Source: Pseudanabaena sp. Chao 1811 (GTDB lineage: Bacteria > Cyanobacteriota > Cyanobacteriia > Pseudanabaenales > Pseudanabaenaceae). From it: a DNA stretch of 64,000 nt. Below the pieces are notes generated by a model, which saw nothing but the letters and a program-made list of their open reading frames with translations, was not told the origin of the DNA and searched no databases. The position numbers and the translations under genes are program-made. Below are positions 1 to 8,883 of this stretch, piece by piece. The stretch spans positions 4,326,501 through 4,390,500 of the forward strand of contig NZ_CP101416.1 of NCBI RefSeq assembly GCF_027942295.1, given 5' to 3'. How positions within the stretch are numbered: position 1 is the stretch's first letter; each line of letters begins with the position of its first letter.

Positions 1-111
1 ACTAGTCCTACTGTCTATGCTCTACCCTTAGCTCGCAGATTTGCGTCTCATGTTACAGGCACACCAGATGATATTATTCCTCTATTATCTCCACAGCGAT
101 TTATAAATTAA
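1..111 (+). CDS. C-terminal fragment of an unidentified protein (possibly an FAD-dependent oxidoreductase)
   Basis: Frame 1 is open from the window edge and ends with TAA at 109-111, giving 36 residues that include ALPLARRFASHVTG and end LLSPQRFIN. The stretch resembles tails of cyanobacterial glycine/D-amino-acid oxidase-like FAD proteins, but this is memory of a pattern and not an alignment. The start and all catalytic parts lie outside the window. A strong stem-loop follows, as expected after a gene end. Confidence 0.4.
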   Translation, partial: TSPTVYALPLARRFASHVTGTPDDIIPLLSPQRFIN

Positions 112-130
112 CGTGAGTTCGATAACGCTA

Positions 131-193
131 TTTGCGCGGCGCAAATGGCGGAAAATGGTAAAAATCGCTAAGCGATTTTTACCATTTTCCGCC
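131..193. repeat. Double palindrome: short GC hairpin plus 23-bp perfect stem
   Basis: TTTGC/GCAAA (131-145) is followed at once by a perfect 23-bp inverted repeat, 147-169 against 171-193, with a single-base loop. There is no clear U-tract on either strand. It lies between the end of the first gene and the end of dnaX, so it may act as a bidirectional terminator. It could equally be one of the dispersed palindromes seen elsewhere in this window. Confidence 0.7.
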
Positions 194-253
194 TTCGTCG
201 AACTGACGTTAAATTAAATTTTTATAGGATAGAACTTACGCAAAAGAAAGAAA

Positions 254-2206
254 CTAACTTTTTTCGTGATTACTTACATCTTCATCAAGATCGATAATCT
301 GTCCATTAAAAAACTCTGCCATATTTCTTACAATCTTCTCCTCTTCAGATAAGCCAACATATCCTTTAGATTGAACAGAAACATTTGGAGTTGATTGGTT
401 TATAGATTCATTCTCAGACTGATTGACTAATGGAACTGGCGGCGCAATGGTGGTAGGTTTAGGAACTGATACATGGGGAATCGGTACGGGTGGATGATTA
501 TTTTGTATAGGTGGTGGTGCGATCGCAGGTGAATGGGGTAAAGGAGCGTGAACCTGTACCTCTGTTTGCTCTGGTTGAGAAGAAGGTGCAACAAACTTAA
601 ACATTACCTTAATCGGACGTTGTAGCAACTTAGAACAGGCACTTTCTAGTTCAGGACGCTTTTGGACAGCGATATTTTTAGTGGTTTCATCCCGCTTGCC
701 ACCTAAGCCGATTTTGACACTATTAGCATCAATTTCTAAAAAACGAGCTTCCATCTGCACAAAAATTGCTCTAGTTGGCGATGGCAACATTGGTAAAATA
801 CCTTGCCATAACTGATCGAGGTCATATCCCACCGAGGCAAAACTCTCAAAATCATCATCATACCCAGAAGCAATAGGAGTTTCAATAATGGGCGCAGCAA
901 CAGATTTAGTTAATACTTCAGGGCTAGGTTCGGCAATTGGTTGAGAAATAGGTTGATGGGAAATCTGCTCTTGGACAATCGGTAAATCTTGTTTGGGAGG
1001 TGCTGATACCTGTGGAATAGGATTATGTTTCGGAGCTTGAGTCGTCGGTTGAGGTGTTGTGGGAACATTCCGTGATGGGATAAATGCTTGAGGTTGCGAT
1101 TGCGCGATCGCACCTTGGGCAGAAGGTAGTAATCCCATCAAGGTGACTTCCAACCATAAGCGGGGTTGAGTGGAATTACGAATCTGTAACTCTGCCGATC
1201 GCAAATGTTGTTGACCAAGCAAAATATTGGGTACTGGCAAGGTTTGAGATAGCTGCACTAGTCTTTGCCAACCTGAATTAGTCATGGCAACTAAATCACT
1301 GCGATCGCTAGCTGTTTTGGCAATTAATAAATCCCGATAGACATTCGCCAAATTCTGCAACACAATCAAGGGTTCGCGTCCGCGATCCATAATCCGCCGC
1401 ACATAGTCAATTAATTGTGTGGAATGATCCGTGGCGATCGCTTCAATTAATGACAACAAGTCCTGTTCTGGGACAGAACCAACCAAATCCCAAACCGCCT
1501 CAACCGTAATCTCTCCATCTAATAGACTCAACTGGTCAAGCAGAGATTCCGCATCCCGTAGTCCTCCCTGTGCGATTTGGGCAACGAGAGTGAGAGCTTC
1601 AATATGAATATTAATGTTTTCATTGGCGGCGATCTTCCCTAAGTGTTTGACCATCGAATCAAGGGGAATCCGCCGAAAGTCAAAACGCTGACAACGCGAA
1701 ATAATTGTTGGTAATACGCGCTGCGGGTCGGTTGTAGCAAGTATAAAGGTAACGCGATCGGGTGGTTCTTCTAAGGTTTTGAGCAGTGCGTTAAACGCTG
1801 CTGTACTCAACATATGACATTCGTCAATGATATAAACCTTAAACCGAGCCTTAACTGGCGCAAACTGGGCGCGTTCGATTAATTCGCGAATATTATCAAC
1901 CCCTGTATTACTTGCTGCGTCGATTTCAGTAATATCTAGGGCGTTTCCATTGGCGATGCTATGGCATAGCTCACACTTGCCGCAGGGGTGAGGAGTAGGA
2001 CTGTCAGAGCTTAGGCAATTGAGCGACTTTGCCATGATCCGCGCACTCGATGTTTTACCAGTCCCCCTTGCGCCTGTAAATAGGTATGCGGGTGCGATGC
2101 GCTTAGTGTTTAAGGCATTAGTGAGGGTATGCGCGATCGCTTCTTGACCAACAAGGTCAGCGAAAATCTGCGGTCGATATTTGTGATGTAGAGGCTCATA
2201 GCCCAT
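254..2206 (-). CDS. dnaX: DNA polymerase III subunit gamma/tau
   Basis: DnaX is the clamp-loader ATPase that opens the sliding clamp and ties the replicase together. The N-terminal ~370 residues show the whole AAA+ module: YEPLHHKYRPQIFADLVGQ, Walker A GARGTGKTS, the four-cysteine zinc knuckle (CLSSDSPTPHPCGKCELC), Walker B YIIDECHMLS and the sensor region ISRCQRFDFRR. A Pro/Gln-rich linker and a tau-like C-terminal domain follow. The frame is also open to a GTG at 2230, but the ATG at 2204-2206 gives the usual family start (MGYEPLHHKYRP), so I chose it. Many cyanobacterial dnaX genes carry an intein; none is present here. It is monocistronic and faces the window's left edge. Confidence 0.97.
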   Translation of the reverse strand: MGYEPLHHKYRPQIFADLVGQEAIAHTLTNALNTKRIAPAYLFTGARGTGKTSSARIMAKSLNCLSSDSPTPHPCGKCELCHSIANGNALDITEIDAASNTGVDNIRELIERAQFAPVKARFKVYIIDECHMLSTAAFNALLKTLEEPPDRVTFILATTDPQRVLPTIISRCQRFDFRRIPLDSMVKHLGKIAANENINIHIEALTLVAQIAQGGLRDAESLLDQLSLLDGEITVEAVWDLVGSVPEQDLLSLIEAIATDHSTQLIDYVRRIMDRGREPLIVLQNLANVYRDLLIAKTASDRSDLVAMTNSGWQRLVQLSQTLPVPNILLGQQHLRSAELQIRNSTQPRLWLEVTLMGLLPSAQGAIAQSQPQAFIPSRNVPTTPQPTTQAPKHNPIPQVSAPPKQDLPIVQEQISHQPISQPIAEPSPEVLTKSVAAPIIETPIASGYDDDFESFASVGYDLDQLWQGILPMLPSPTRAIFVQMEARFLEIDANSVKIGLGGKRDETTKNIAVQKRPELESACSKLLQRPIKVMFKFVAPSSQPEQTEVQVHAPLPHSPAIAPPPIQNNHPPVPIPHVSVPKPTTIAPPVPLVNQSENESINQSTPNVSVQSKGYVGLSEEEKIVRNMAEFFNGQIIDLDEDVSNHEKS

Positions 2207-2601
2207 AGGAACACGATGATGCTCAGGCACTGCTGGTCAAATATATCATTCACCAGTATAGCGATTACCCCAAATCTCGAATGATCTGTTGCTAATTTTT
2301 GGGGTGAGATTGAGGAAGTATGGCATGGTGTGGCGATGGTTGATGGTGTGCGCGAGTGATTGGTTTTTTTTGGAAATAGTATGCGTTTAGGGGCTGTAGG
2401 TGTTGGCTAATATATCTTTAAGATGCGATCGCGTTGTCTTTTCGGTTCGCGCAGGTCTGGCAATGGGTTGATAAATATGAGTTTGTTCTGCTGCTTTAGG
2501 GAAATATATCTGTTTTCAAATTTGCAAATCTGCTATGATTTGTATGCTTCGCGCAAATGTACCTTGAAAACTAAATACAATCAGCCAAGTAAGTATGGGC
2601 A
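2207..2601 (+). promoter_or_regulatory. CRISPR leader region
   Basis: This non-coding stretch lies between the start of dnaX and the first repeat. It is on the leader side because degenerate repeats sit at the other end of the array. It holds a T8 run near 2366, a candidate -10 TATGAT at 2534-2539 (the -35, TGTTTT at 2511-2516, is weak) and an A-rich stretch, CCTTGAAAACTAAATA, just before repeat 1. No gene is supported: an open frame here merely runs into the first repeat. Confidence 0.65.
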
Positions 2602-4378
2602 ACTTCAAAACCTCCAAACCCCTTTTAGGGATTGAAACGATATGATTACACTCATCACCTGTTAGCGGTATAACTTCAAAACCTCCAAACCCCTTTTAGG
2701 GATTGAAACATGCGACTTCAGCCCTATCTGCAATATCTGCACTCAGACTTCAAAACCTCCAAACCCCTTTTAGGGATTGAAACGTAGAGCGTGTAATTAA
2801 AGAAGCTAGTCAAGCTGGACTTCAAAACCTCCAAACCCCTTTTAGGGATTGAAACAATAGCGTTTTGAGGGATGGAAGTATCGATAAAAACTTCAAAACC
2901 TCCAAACCCCTTTTAGGGATTGAAACGCTGATTAATCAGATAAATGGGGCGATCTCGAAAACTTCAAAACCTCCAAACCCCTTTTAGGGATTGAAACGTA
3001 GAGCGTGTAATTAAAGAAGCTAGTCAAGCTGGACTTCAAAACCTCCAAACCCCTTTTAGGGATTGAAACAATAGCGTTTTGAGGGATGGAAGTATCGATA
3101 AAAACTTCAAAACCTCCAAACCCCTTTTAGGGATTGAAACGCTGATTAATCAGATAAATGGGGCGATCTCGAAAACTTCAAAACCTCCAAACCCCTTTTA
3201 GGGATTGAAACTGTTTTGGCGATCGCCTATGCCACCCCTTCAGCCACGGCGACTTCAAAACCTCCAAACCCCTTTTAGGGATTGAAACCTCAACATCTTT
3301 AAATCGATCAATCCGATAGGCAACTAACTTCAAAACCTCCAAACCCCTTTTAGGGATTGAAACAATTTAGGAGAACGAGTTAGCAAGGCTTTCAAGCGAC
3401 TTCAAAACCTCCAAACCCCTTTTAGGGATTGAAACTTGTTACCATACAGTTCCACATCGTTAGCCTTGCTTGTGTGGACTTCAAAACCTCCAAACCCCTT
3501 TTAGGGATTGAAACAGGCATTACACACACCAATGAGCTAGGTTAGAGGGACTTCAAAACCTCCAAACCCCTTTTAGGGATTGAAACTTCCTGATAATCTG
3601 GTAAAGATTGCGGCTTCCGAACTTCAAAACCTCCAAACCCCTTTTAGGGATTGAAACGAAGCTTCCTACAGGTCGATTGGTCTTGACGATCGACTTCAAA
3701 ACCTCCAAACCCCTTTTAGGGATTGAAACGAAGCAGCAACCCCACAGGTTGAAGCAGCAACCACTTCAAAACCTCCAAACCCCTTTTAGGGATTGAAACT
3801 AGGCATTGTTTCCCCTTCATTTATTATTTAGCTCACTTCAAAACCTCCAAACCCCTTTTAGGGATTGAAACTATCCTATTCCTACTTAAATTTATTCCTT
3901 GCTAATTTCAAACTTCAAAACCTCCAAACCCCTTTTAGGGATTGAAACGCCTCTAAAGCATCCCGTTTCGCTTTGAGAGTATACTTCAAAACCTCCAAAC
4001 CCCTTTTAGGGATTGAAACGTTTGTGCGGATTTTAATGAGGCGCAAAAGGCTACTTCAAAACCTCCAAACCCTTTTTAAGGACTGAAACGCCGATCGCGA
4101 TCGTACCTATCAAGAAATCGAAGCACTTCAAAACCTCCAAACCCCTCTTAGGGATTGAAACATCGCTCAATTTCACCGTAAACGATCCAGATTTAAACTT
4201 CAAAACCTCCAAAACCCCTTTTAGAGATTGAGACTTTTCTTCTGGTACTCTGTATCCGCAGCTTGTTGTACTTCAAAACCTCCAAACCCCTTTTAGGGAT
4301 TGAAACTGAAGAATGAGGGGTGAATAGCCTTCGATGATTAGACTTCAAAACCTCCAAACCCCTTTTAGGGATTAAAAC
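2602..4378 (+). CRISPR. CRISPR array, 25 repeats of 37 bp and 24 spacers, no cas genes nearby
   Basis: The repeat begins ACTTCAAAACCTCC and ends TTTTAGGGATTGAAAC. Repeat starts are 2602, 2673, 2747, 2819, 2890, 2961, 3033, 3104, 3175, 3252, 3327, 3399, 3478, 3550, 3621, 3693, 3763, 3835, 3912, 3983, 4053, 4125, 4197, 4270 and 4342. Spacers are 33-42 bp. The ATTGAAAC end is the usual crRNA 5' handle of cyanobacterial type I/III arrays, so transcription should be on the plus strand. Repeats at 4053, 4125, 4197 (one extra base, 38 bp) and 4342 carry substitutions, which marks the old, leader-distal end. The flanking genes are dnaX and trpD, so processing must use Cas proteins encoded elsewhere. 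The subtype cannot be assigned from the repeat alone. Confidence 0.98.
2784..3211 (+). repeat. Tandem duplication of a three-spacer block inside the CRISPR array
   Basis: Positions 2784-2997 and 2998-3211 are two adjacent 214-bp copies, each holding the same three spacers in the same order (starting GTAGAGCGTG, AATAGCGTTT and GCTGATTAAT) with their repeats. I see no difference between the copies, so the event is recent. Confidence 0.95.
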
Positions 4379-4420
4379 GATTGTGGAAGAGTATCCTGAA
4401 GGGAGAATTCTTCCACAATC
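4379..4420 (+). terminator. Stem-loop directly abutting the last CRISPR repeat
   Basis: GATTGTGGAAGA (4379-4390) pairs perfectly with TCTTCCACAATC (4409-4420) across an 18-nt loop. It starts at the base after the final repeat. There is no strong U-tract, so it could be a terminator for the pre-crRNA or a remnant of flanking DNA. Confidence 0.5.
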
Positions 4421-4523
4421 TATTCTAGTATTTGCTATCCACAGCAGACATAGACTTCCAAGCAAATGCGATTGCTAAAAGGTGAATCTGTAGATTATGT
4501 TGAGAAGGATAAAAGTCGTAGAC

Positions 4524-5573
4524 TTATACATTCAGGAAACGGACTAACGCTTCAGCCTTATCCCATGCCGCACCACTTTGGAGGATTTGTGAAGCAAGTT
4601 GGACACCTTCTGCCCAAGTATTAGCCGCACCACCAATGCGGAGGGCTAAACCACTATTGAGAGCCACACAATCAGCTTGAGCGCGATCGCCTTTTCCTTG
4701 CAACACTAAACGTAAAATATCCGCATTTTCTTGGACATTACCACCCTTGAGACTAGCTAATGGCGCAGGAGTTAATCCTAACTCTTGAGGGTTAATCGCC
4801 TCCTCCGTCACCTGACCATTACTCAAAAATGAAATATCCGTAAGATCGCCTAACCCTGCTTCATCCAGACCTTCACGACTATGTAAAACCACAGCCTGTT
4901 GGCGATCGAGTAATCGTAAAGCTTCAGCTACAGTATGCGTTAAGTTCTTATTGTAAACCCCCAAAACCTGAGCAGTGGGATGCAGTGGATTCACTAAAGG
5001 CCCAATCAAATTGAAAACAGTACGCACTCCCAAATTCCTCCGAATTGCACCCACTGACTTCATCGCTGGATGCCAATTTGGAGCAAATAGAAATGTAATT
5101 CCTACTGCCGAAAGAGCTTCATAGATTTTTTCGATGGGCGAGGCAAGATGAACCCCAATAGCTTCTAAAACATCTGCGGAACCTGAACGGCTAGAAACAG
5201 CACGATTACCATGCTTTGCCACAGGTATACCTGCCGCCGCCACCACAAAAGCAACTGACGTAGAAATATTAAAAGTAGAAGCCCCATCACCACCAGTACC
5301 ACAGGTATCGATCAAAGGCTTTGAGCGATCGACAATATGACCAAACTGATCATGGGATTTTTTCCCTTCACTTTGAGATTGCAGCACATTTGCCATCGCC
5401 GCTAATTCGGAAGCATCCACTCCTTTTAGTTGCAAAGCTATCAAAATTGCTCCCGATAGCTCTGGGGCGATCGCTCCTTCTAGCCAACCCTCCATTAGAT
5501 ATGTGGCTTGTTCACTAGATAGGGATTGTCTATCAATAAGCTGCTTGAGCAGTTGAGACCAATTTTGTTCCAT
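4524..5573 (-). CDS. trpD: Anthranilate phosphoribosyltransferase
   Basis: TrpD joins anthranilate to PRPP, the second committed step of tryptophan synthesis, in the cytoplasm. The 349 residues cover the whole family: an alpha-helical N-terminal domain, then the PRPP-binding glycine-rich motif [17 protein letters not shown], the [21 protein letters not shown] loop that contacts PRPP and anthranilate, and the [13 protein letters not shown] segment. The start at MEQNWSQLL fits the usual length. No other trp gene is adjacent, which is normal in cyanobacteria, where the pathway is scattered. It ends about 145 bp from the CRISPR array and converges with it. Confidence 0.97.
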   Translation of the reverse strand: MEQNWSQLLKQLIDRQSLSSEQATYLMEGWLEGAIAPELSGAILIALQLKGVDASELAAMANVLQSQSEGKKSHDQFGHIVDRSKPLIDTCGTGGDGASTFNISTSVAFVVAAAGIPVAKHGNRAVSSRSGSADVLEAIGVHLASPIEKIYEALSAVGITFLFAPNWHPAMKSVGAIRRNLGVRTVFNLIGPLVNPLHPTAQVLGVYNKNLTHTVAEALRLLDRQQAVVLHSREGLDEAGLGDLTDISFLSNGQVTEEAINPQELGLTPAPLASLKGGNVQENADILRLVLQGKGDRAQADCVALNSGLALRIGGAANTWAEGVQLASQILQSGAAWDKAEALVRFLNV

Positions 5574-5690
5574 AATACTTAATTTCTACGGCTATGACCT
5601 AGTTAAGGATAAGAATACACTGATTTGTGATGTAAGTAGCTCCAGATTATTGTGTCGTCTGCATAGCGGACAGCACAACAAGTTTCTTAG

Positions 5691-7838
5691 CTATACTGCT
5701 TTATTGTTTTTGTCAAATAGAACCAAAATAGTTTTCACAATTAGCTTGAGGTCATACCAAATACTCCAATTTTTACGATATTCAATATCGTAATTAACGA
5801 CTTCAGCAAAGCTTCTGACACTAGAGCGTCCATTAACTTGCCATACACCCGTAATCCCCGGTCTAACATCTAAGCGATTCCATTCCGTATAGCGTTCATC
5901 CTGATATTCCACTTCTAATTCATAGGAGTTGATCTCGTTAAAAGTGGGTGGACGTGTACCAACTAAGCTCATATCCCCAATCAGAACATTCCAAAATTGA
6001 GGAAATTCATCTAGACTCGTTCTGCGTAAAAACTTGCCAATTCTTGTTACACGGGGATCATCCGCATTTTTAAAGAATTTATCACTCGCACTGTTACTAG
6101 CCTGTTCATTCCCCGAAGAATTAGCTGATTGACTACTAGCACTAACTTGATTCGTAACTTTCATCTTTAATTGCTCGGCATTTTGCACCATCGAACGGAA
6201 TTTCCAAATCTTAAAAGGTTTACTTAGTAGTCCACAACGAACTTGGGCAAACAAAACATTGCCCTTACTTTCTAAGATGATAGCGATCGCGATCGGGATA
6301 AATAAAATAGCAGTAAAACCGAGTCCAATTAGCGCTCCAATGATATCAATCAGCCTTTTTAAGGGGTCACGTACCGAAGGATGTACAGGGACACCGGGAT
6401 CGATATCGATGGATGGGAAGCAGAATTTTAATATTGGATAAAAAATTCTGAGTACAGGTATTTTTTTGAGTAAAGTTTGTAGGCGGAATAATAACAAACT
6501 AAACGGAGTAATATTATTAACGCGATTTCTCTGGATTGAATGGGAAAACCGAAAAGTATTAGTATATGGTTCAATTACAAACAAATTGCTAAGAGAAGAG
6601 AGAGAGATTAAAGAACTCACAGCTTCACTAACGCTCCAAAGTACTAATTTCGTTTGATTAGCTTTGGCGATCCTGAGACAGTTGGTTAATGCTCCTAAGC
6701 CCGCACCATCCATAAAAGTAGTATGGCTCATATCAATAACAATCTTTGTATAAAACTCATCAGGATTACAAATGGTTTGAAAGTCACTTAAGAATTCCCT
6801 AGCAGTAGAAAACTCCAATCTTTCGGGACTATATATAAATGCAACTTCATCAAAAGTCACAATGGATGCTTGTTTATAATCCCTATGACCATAAGATCCA
6901 CTTTCGCTATCACCACTAACAGGTATGTAAACTGATTGAGGATGACGGTCTGAGATCGCTTTACTTCTGACTAAAAGTAGATCAAGCACTCGGAACTTCA
7001 TGAGTAGCCATGCAGGCAAGCTCAGTCTTTGCAAACGAGTTTTAGATTCTATATAAGCTAGCTTACTTTGACAGAGCCACTTCGCTAGTAATAGATAAGG
7101 AAGCGCGAAACCTGAACCCGTAGAAATTACTAGCTCTGGCTTCTCTCTGGGAATCACTTTAAACGCTAGTACTAAGTTGCGAATCATATTTGGAAGATTA
7201 TCCTTAACAGGAATGTGTCCCCAGTATCGATGACTATCTTCTATTTGCTTCTCAGTAGTAACACTACGGATAGAGACCCAAGCGCGATCGTGAAAATTCT
7301 CCCAAAATGATTTCATGCTATACATATAGCGAAAATAACCACCTAATGAGGTGATAAGCATTAATTTTTGGGATGGATATCTATCTTTCAGATATTCACA
7401 TACCTGAGTTTCATCAATTTTAGGAACAACCTCTGAAGTTTGCTGTAACTTGATAAATTTAACTAAGTCGCCTGGAGATCGGGCGATCGCAACTCCACGA
7501 CGTTCAAAGTCTTCAGCAACTTCCATTTGATGGTTATCGACATTTTCGCGAAATCTCTGTAAACGTGGTACTAGAACATATGGTGTGTCTTGATCTTCTA
7601 GCAATTCGGCAATGCTTTCGTCACAATGACTAATGACTAAACTAGCTTTGTCAATCAAATTTGAAAAATCTTGATCGGATATCCAACGATAAGCTTTTGC
7701 CCCATCGGGCAAATAAGTAGAAGAACCATATTGAACTAATACTTCTTCATTAATTAGTTGGTACTTTATCAGTATTTCTATCCATTGCATTAAAGCATTA
7801 AACTGATATTGTTCTGTGCCAACTGTGATTAAAAGCAT
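5691..7838 (-). CDS. Four-domain fusion: Alg13-like/Alg14-like glycosyltransferase, STAS, and polyprenyl-phosphate sugar transferase
   Basis: The 715-residue protein reads as four modules. Residues 1-135 resemble Alg13/PssE (MLLITVGTEQYQF, RFRENVDNHQMEVAEDFE). Residues 155-305 resemble Alg14/PssD (VISTGSGFALPYLLLAKW). Residues 325-430 form a STAS domain (IDMSHTTFMDGAGLGALTN). Residues 488-715 form a WcaJ/PssY-type phosphoglycosyltransferase, with one hydrophobic membrane segment near 497-523, the KFRSM motif, the catalytic Asp-Glu dyad in SLDEFPQFWNVLIGDM (D610, E611), and RPGITGVWQVNGR. By family knowledge the last module loads the first sugar phosphate onto a lipid, and an Alg13/14-type pair adds the second sugar, so one polypeptide may do both steps. 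The STAS phosphoacceptor serine is missing: D377 is followed by Gly-Ala-Gly. It is not next to the glycan cluster but could prime it. Confidence 0.85.
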   Translation of the reverse strand: MLLITVGTEQYQFNALMQWIEILIKYQLINEEVLVQYGSSTYLPDGAKAYRWISDQDFSNLIDKASLVISHCDESIAELLEDQDTPYVLVPRLQRFRENVDNHQMEVAEDFERRGVAIARSPGDLVKFIKLQQTSEVVPKIDETQVCEYLKDRYPSQKLMLITSLGGYFRYMYSMKSFWENFHDRAWVSIRSVTTEKQIEDSHRYWGHIPVKDNLPNMIRNLVLAFKVIPREKPELVISTGSGFALPYLLLAKWLCQSKLAYIESKTRLQRLSLPAWLLMKFRVLDLLLVRSKAISDRHPQSVYIPVSGDSESGSYGHRDYKQASIVTFDEVAFIYSPERLEFSTAREFLSDFQTICNPDEFYTKIVIDMSHTTFMDGAGLGALTNCLRIAKANQTKLVLWSVSEAVSSLISLSSLSNLFVIEPYTNTFRFSHSIQRNRVNNITPFSLLLFRLQTLLKKIPVLRIFYPILKFCFPSIDIDPGVPVHPSVRDPLKRLIDIIGALIGLGFTAILFIPIAIAIILESKGNVLFAQVRCGLLSKPFKIWKFRSMVQNAEQLKMKVTNQVSASSQSANSSGNEQASNSASDKFFKNADDPRVTRIGKFLRRTSLDEFPQFWNVLIGDMSLVGTRPPTFNEINSYELEVEYQDERYTEWNRLDVRPGITGVWQVNGRSSVRSFAEVVNYDIEYRKNWSIWYDLKLIVKTILVLFDKNNKAV

Positions 7839-8200
7839 GTTTCAAACCTTATTACATCTCAAACAAGCAACTTGCAGTCTCTTTAGCTAATATTTAAGTT
7901 ATTGTGTAGGCGATCGCCCAAACTTATTATTTATAAACTAAATGGAAGCTTAGTAAATCATAATATTCATCAGCTCTTTAGCTTCATAGGCAGGAATGAT
8001 TTTACAAAAATGATGAGTTTATAAAAAGCTTACATTTTGATTGTAGATTTTACAACTATCTATTAACTTATCACTTATTTCTAATTACATGGAATGATTT
8101 ATAAAAACTGTAATTTTAGATATTATGTGGGAGATACTTAAACAAAAACAAACAAAAATTTGTTTTAAACTTGTTTTTAACTAAGCTGCAAGACAAATAT
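7839..8200. other. AT-rich intergenic stretch, no gene seen
   Basis: This is the upstream region of the fusion gene on the minus strand. It is AT-rich with many short A and T runs and one HIP1 palindrome near 7911. I see no open frame with coding character, no RNA gene and no convincing promoter pair. Confidence 0.5.
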
Positions 8201-8296
8201 ATTGCAATCCTAAACGGTTTATGAAAATCTGCACCGAAGCTGAAGGGGTTTATGGAAGAGTGAGCCTTAGGGTTAACCATTTAGGCTTACTGTAGG
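8201..8296. repeat. Degenerate MITE-like element, copy 1
   Basis: It starts CAATCCTAAACGGTTTATG and ends with an imperfect reverse complement (AACCATTTAGGCTTAC). The starting terminus matches the element at 8423, so this looks like an older, decayed copy of the same family. Confidence 0.45.
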
Positions 8297-8422
8297 AATG
8301 TATTGGGTATTAAGTTATTAGGGAGTTGCAAAAGTCTAAGCCTCTTAATTCAATGTTATAGCGATAATTCCCATTTTTTGTTGTTTATAGATCTCATAAA
8401 TCATTGTCAATCGCTATGTAGA

Positions 8423-8502
8423 AATCCTAAATGGTTTATGGAAGCGCACTCCAAAGTGGGTGCGCTTCCATAAACCCAAAAATCTATAAATGATTTAGGA
8501 TT
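8423..8502. repeat. MITE-like palindromic element, copy 2
   Basis: The outer ends AATCCTAAATGGTTTAT (8423-8439) and ATAAATGATTTAGGATT (8486-8502) are inverted with two mismatches. An inner perfect 16-bp pair is GGTTTATGGAAGCGCA (8433-8448) with TGCGCTTCCATAAACC (8461-8476). There is no coding capacity. It lies just upstream of the DUF427 gene and could alter its promoter. Confidence 0.7.
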
Positions 8503-8558
8503 GCTATATACCAGCTATTACAATAGCAAATGAAGTGATTTTTAAGATCTTAAAATAT

Positions 8559-8843
8559 ATGCCAAAAGCTATTTGGAATGGTGCTGTCCTTGCGGAGAGC
8601 GATCGCTGCGAAGTGGTGGAGGGAAATCAGTACTTTCCTGCGGATTCACTAAATATGGAATATTTCAAGCCCAGCAACACCCATACAACTTGTGGTTGGA
8701 AAGGTGTGGCAAGCTATTACAGCATCGAAGTTAATGGCGAAACCAACAAGGATGCTGCTTGGTATTATCCTGACCCAAAGGATGCGGCTAAACAGATTAA
8801 AGGGCATATAGCTTTTTGGCGAGGTGTAAAAGTTCAGGCATAA
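8559..8843 (+). CDS. DUF427 domain protein
   Basis: This is a 94-residue small cytoplasmic protein of the DUF427 family, whose biochemical role is not settled. Family hallmarks are visible: KAIWNGAVLAESDRCEVVEGNQYFP at the start (seen here in pieces), the Thr-rich THTTCGWKGVASYYSIEVNG core, and AAWYYPDPKDAAKQIKGHIAFWRGV at the end. The frame continues back to a GTG at 8535, but DUF427 proteins normally begin at this MPKAIWNG position, so I chose the ATG at 8559. It converges with the GspE gene across a shared stem-loop. Confidence 0.9.
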   Translation: MPKAIWNGAVLAESDRCEVVEGNQYFPADSLNMEYFKPSNTHTTCGWKGVASYYSIEVNGETNKDAAWYYPDPKDAAKQIKGHIAFWRGVKVQA

Positions 8844-8850
8844 AAAGCAT

Positions 8851-8883
8851 AAAAGCAAACTACGCTTAATGTAGTTTGCTTTT
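8851..8883. terminator. Bidirectional terminator between the DUF427 and GspE genes
   Basis: AAAAGCAAACTAC (8851-8863) pairs with GTAGTTTGCTTTT (8871-8883), with a 7-nt loop. The A/T-rich ends give a U-tract in both directions. It overlaps the stop codon of the minus-strand ATPase. Confidence 0.8.

Noticed and set aside
2423-2635. Open frame running into the first CRISPR repeat
   Set aside because: It has no coding character and shares its end with the repeat.
3608-3796. Open frame inside the CRISPR array
   Set aside because: Its protein is a translation of repeats (PLLGIETK repeated).
4193-4465. Minus-strand frame across the array end
   Set aside because: Again repeat translation, KRGLEVLK; no family.
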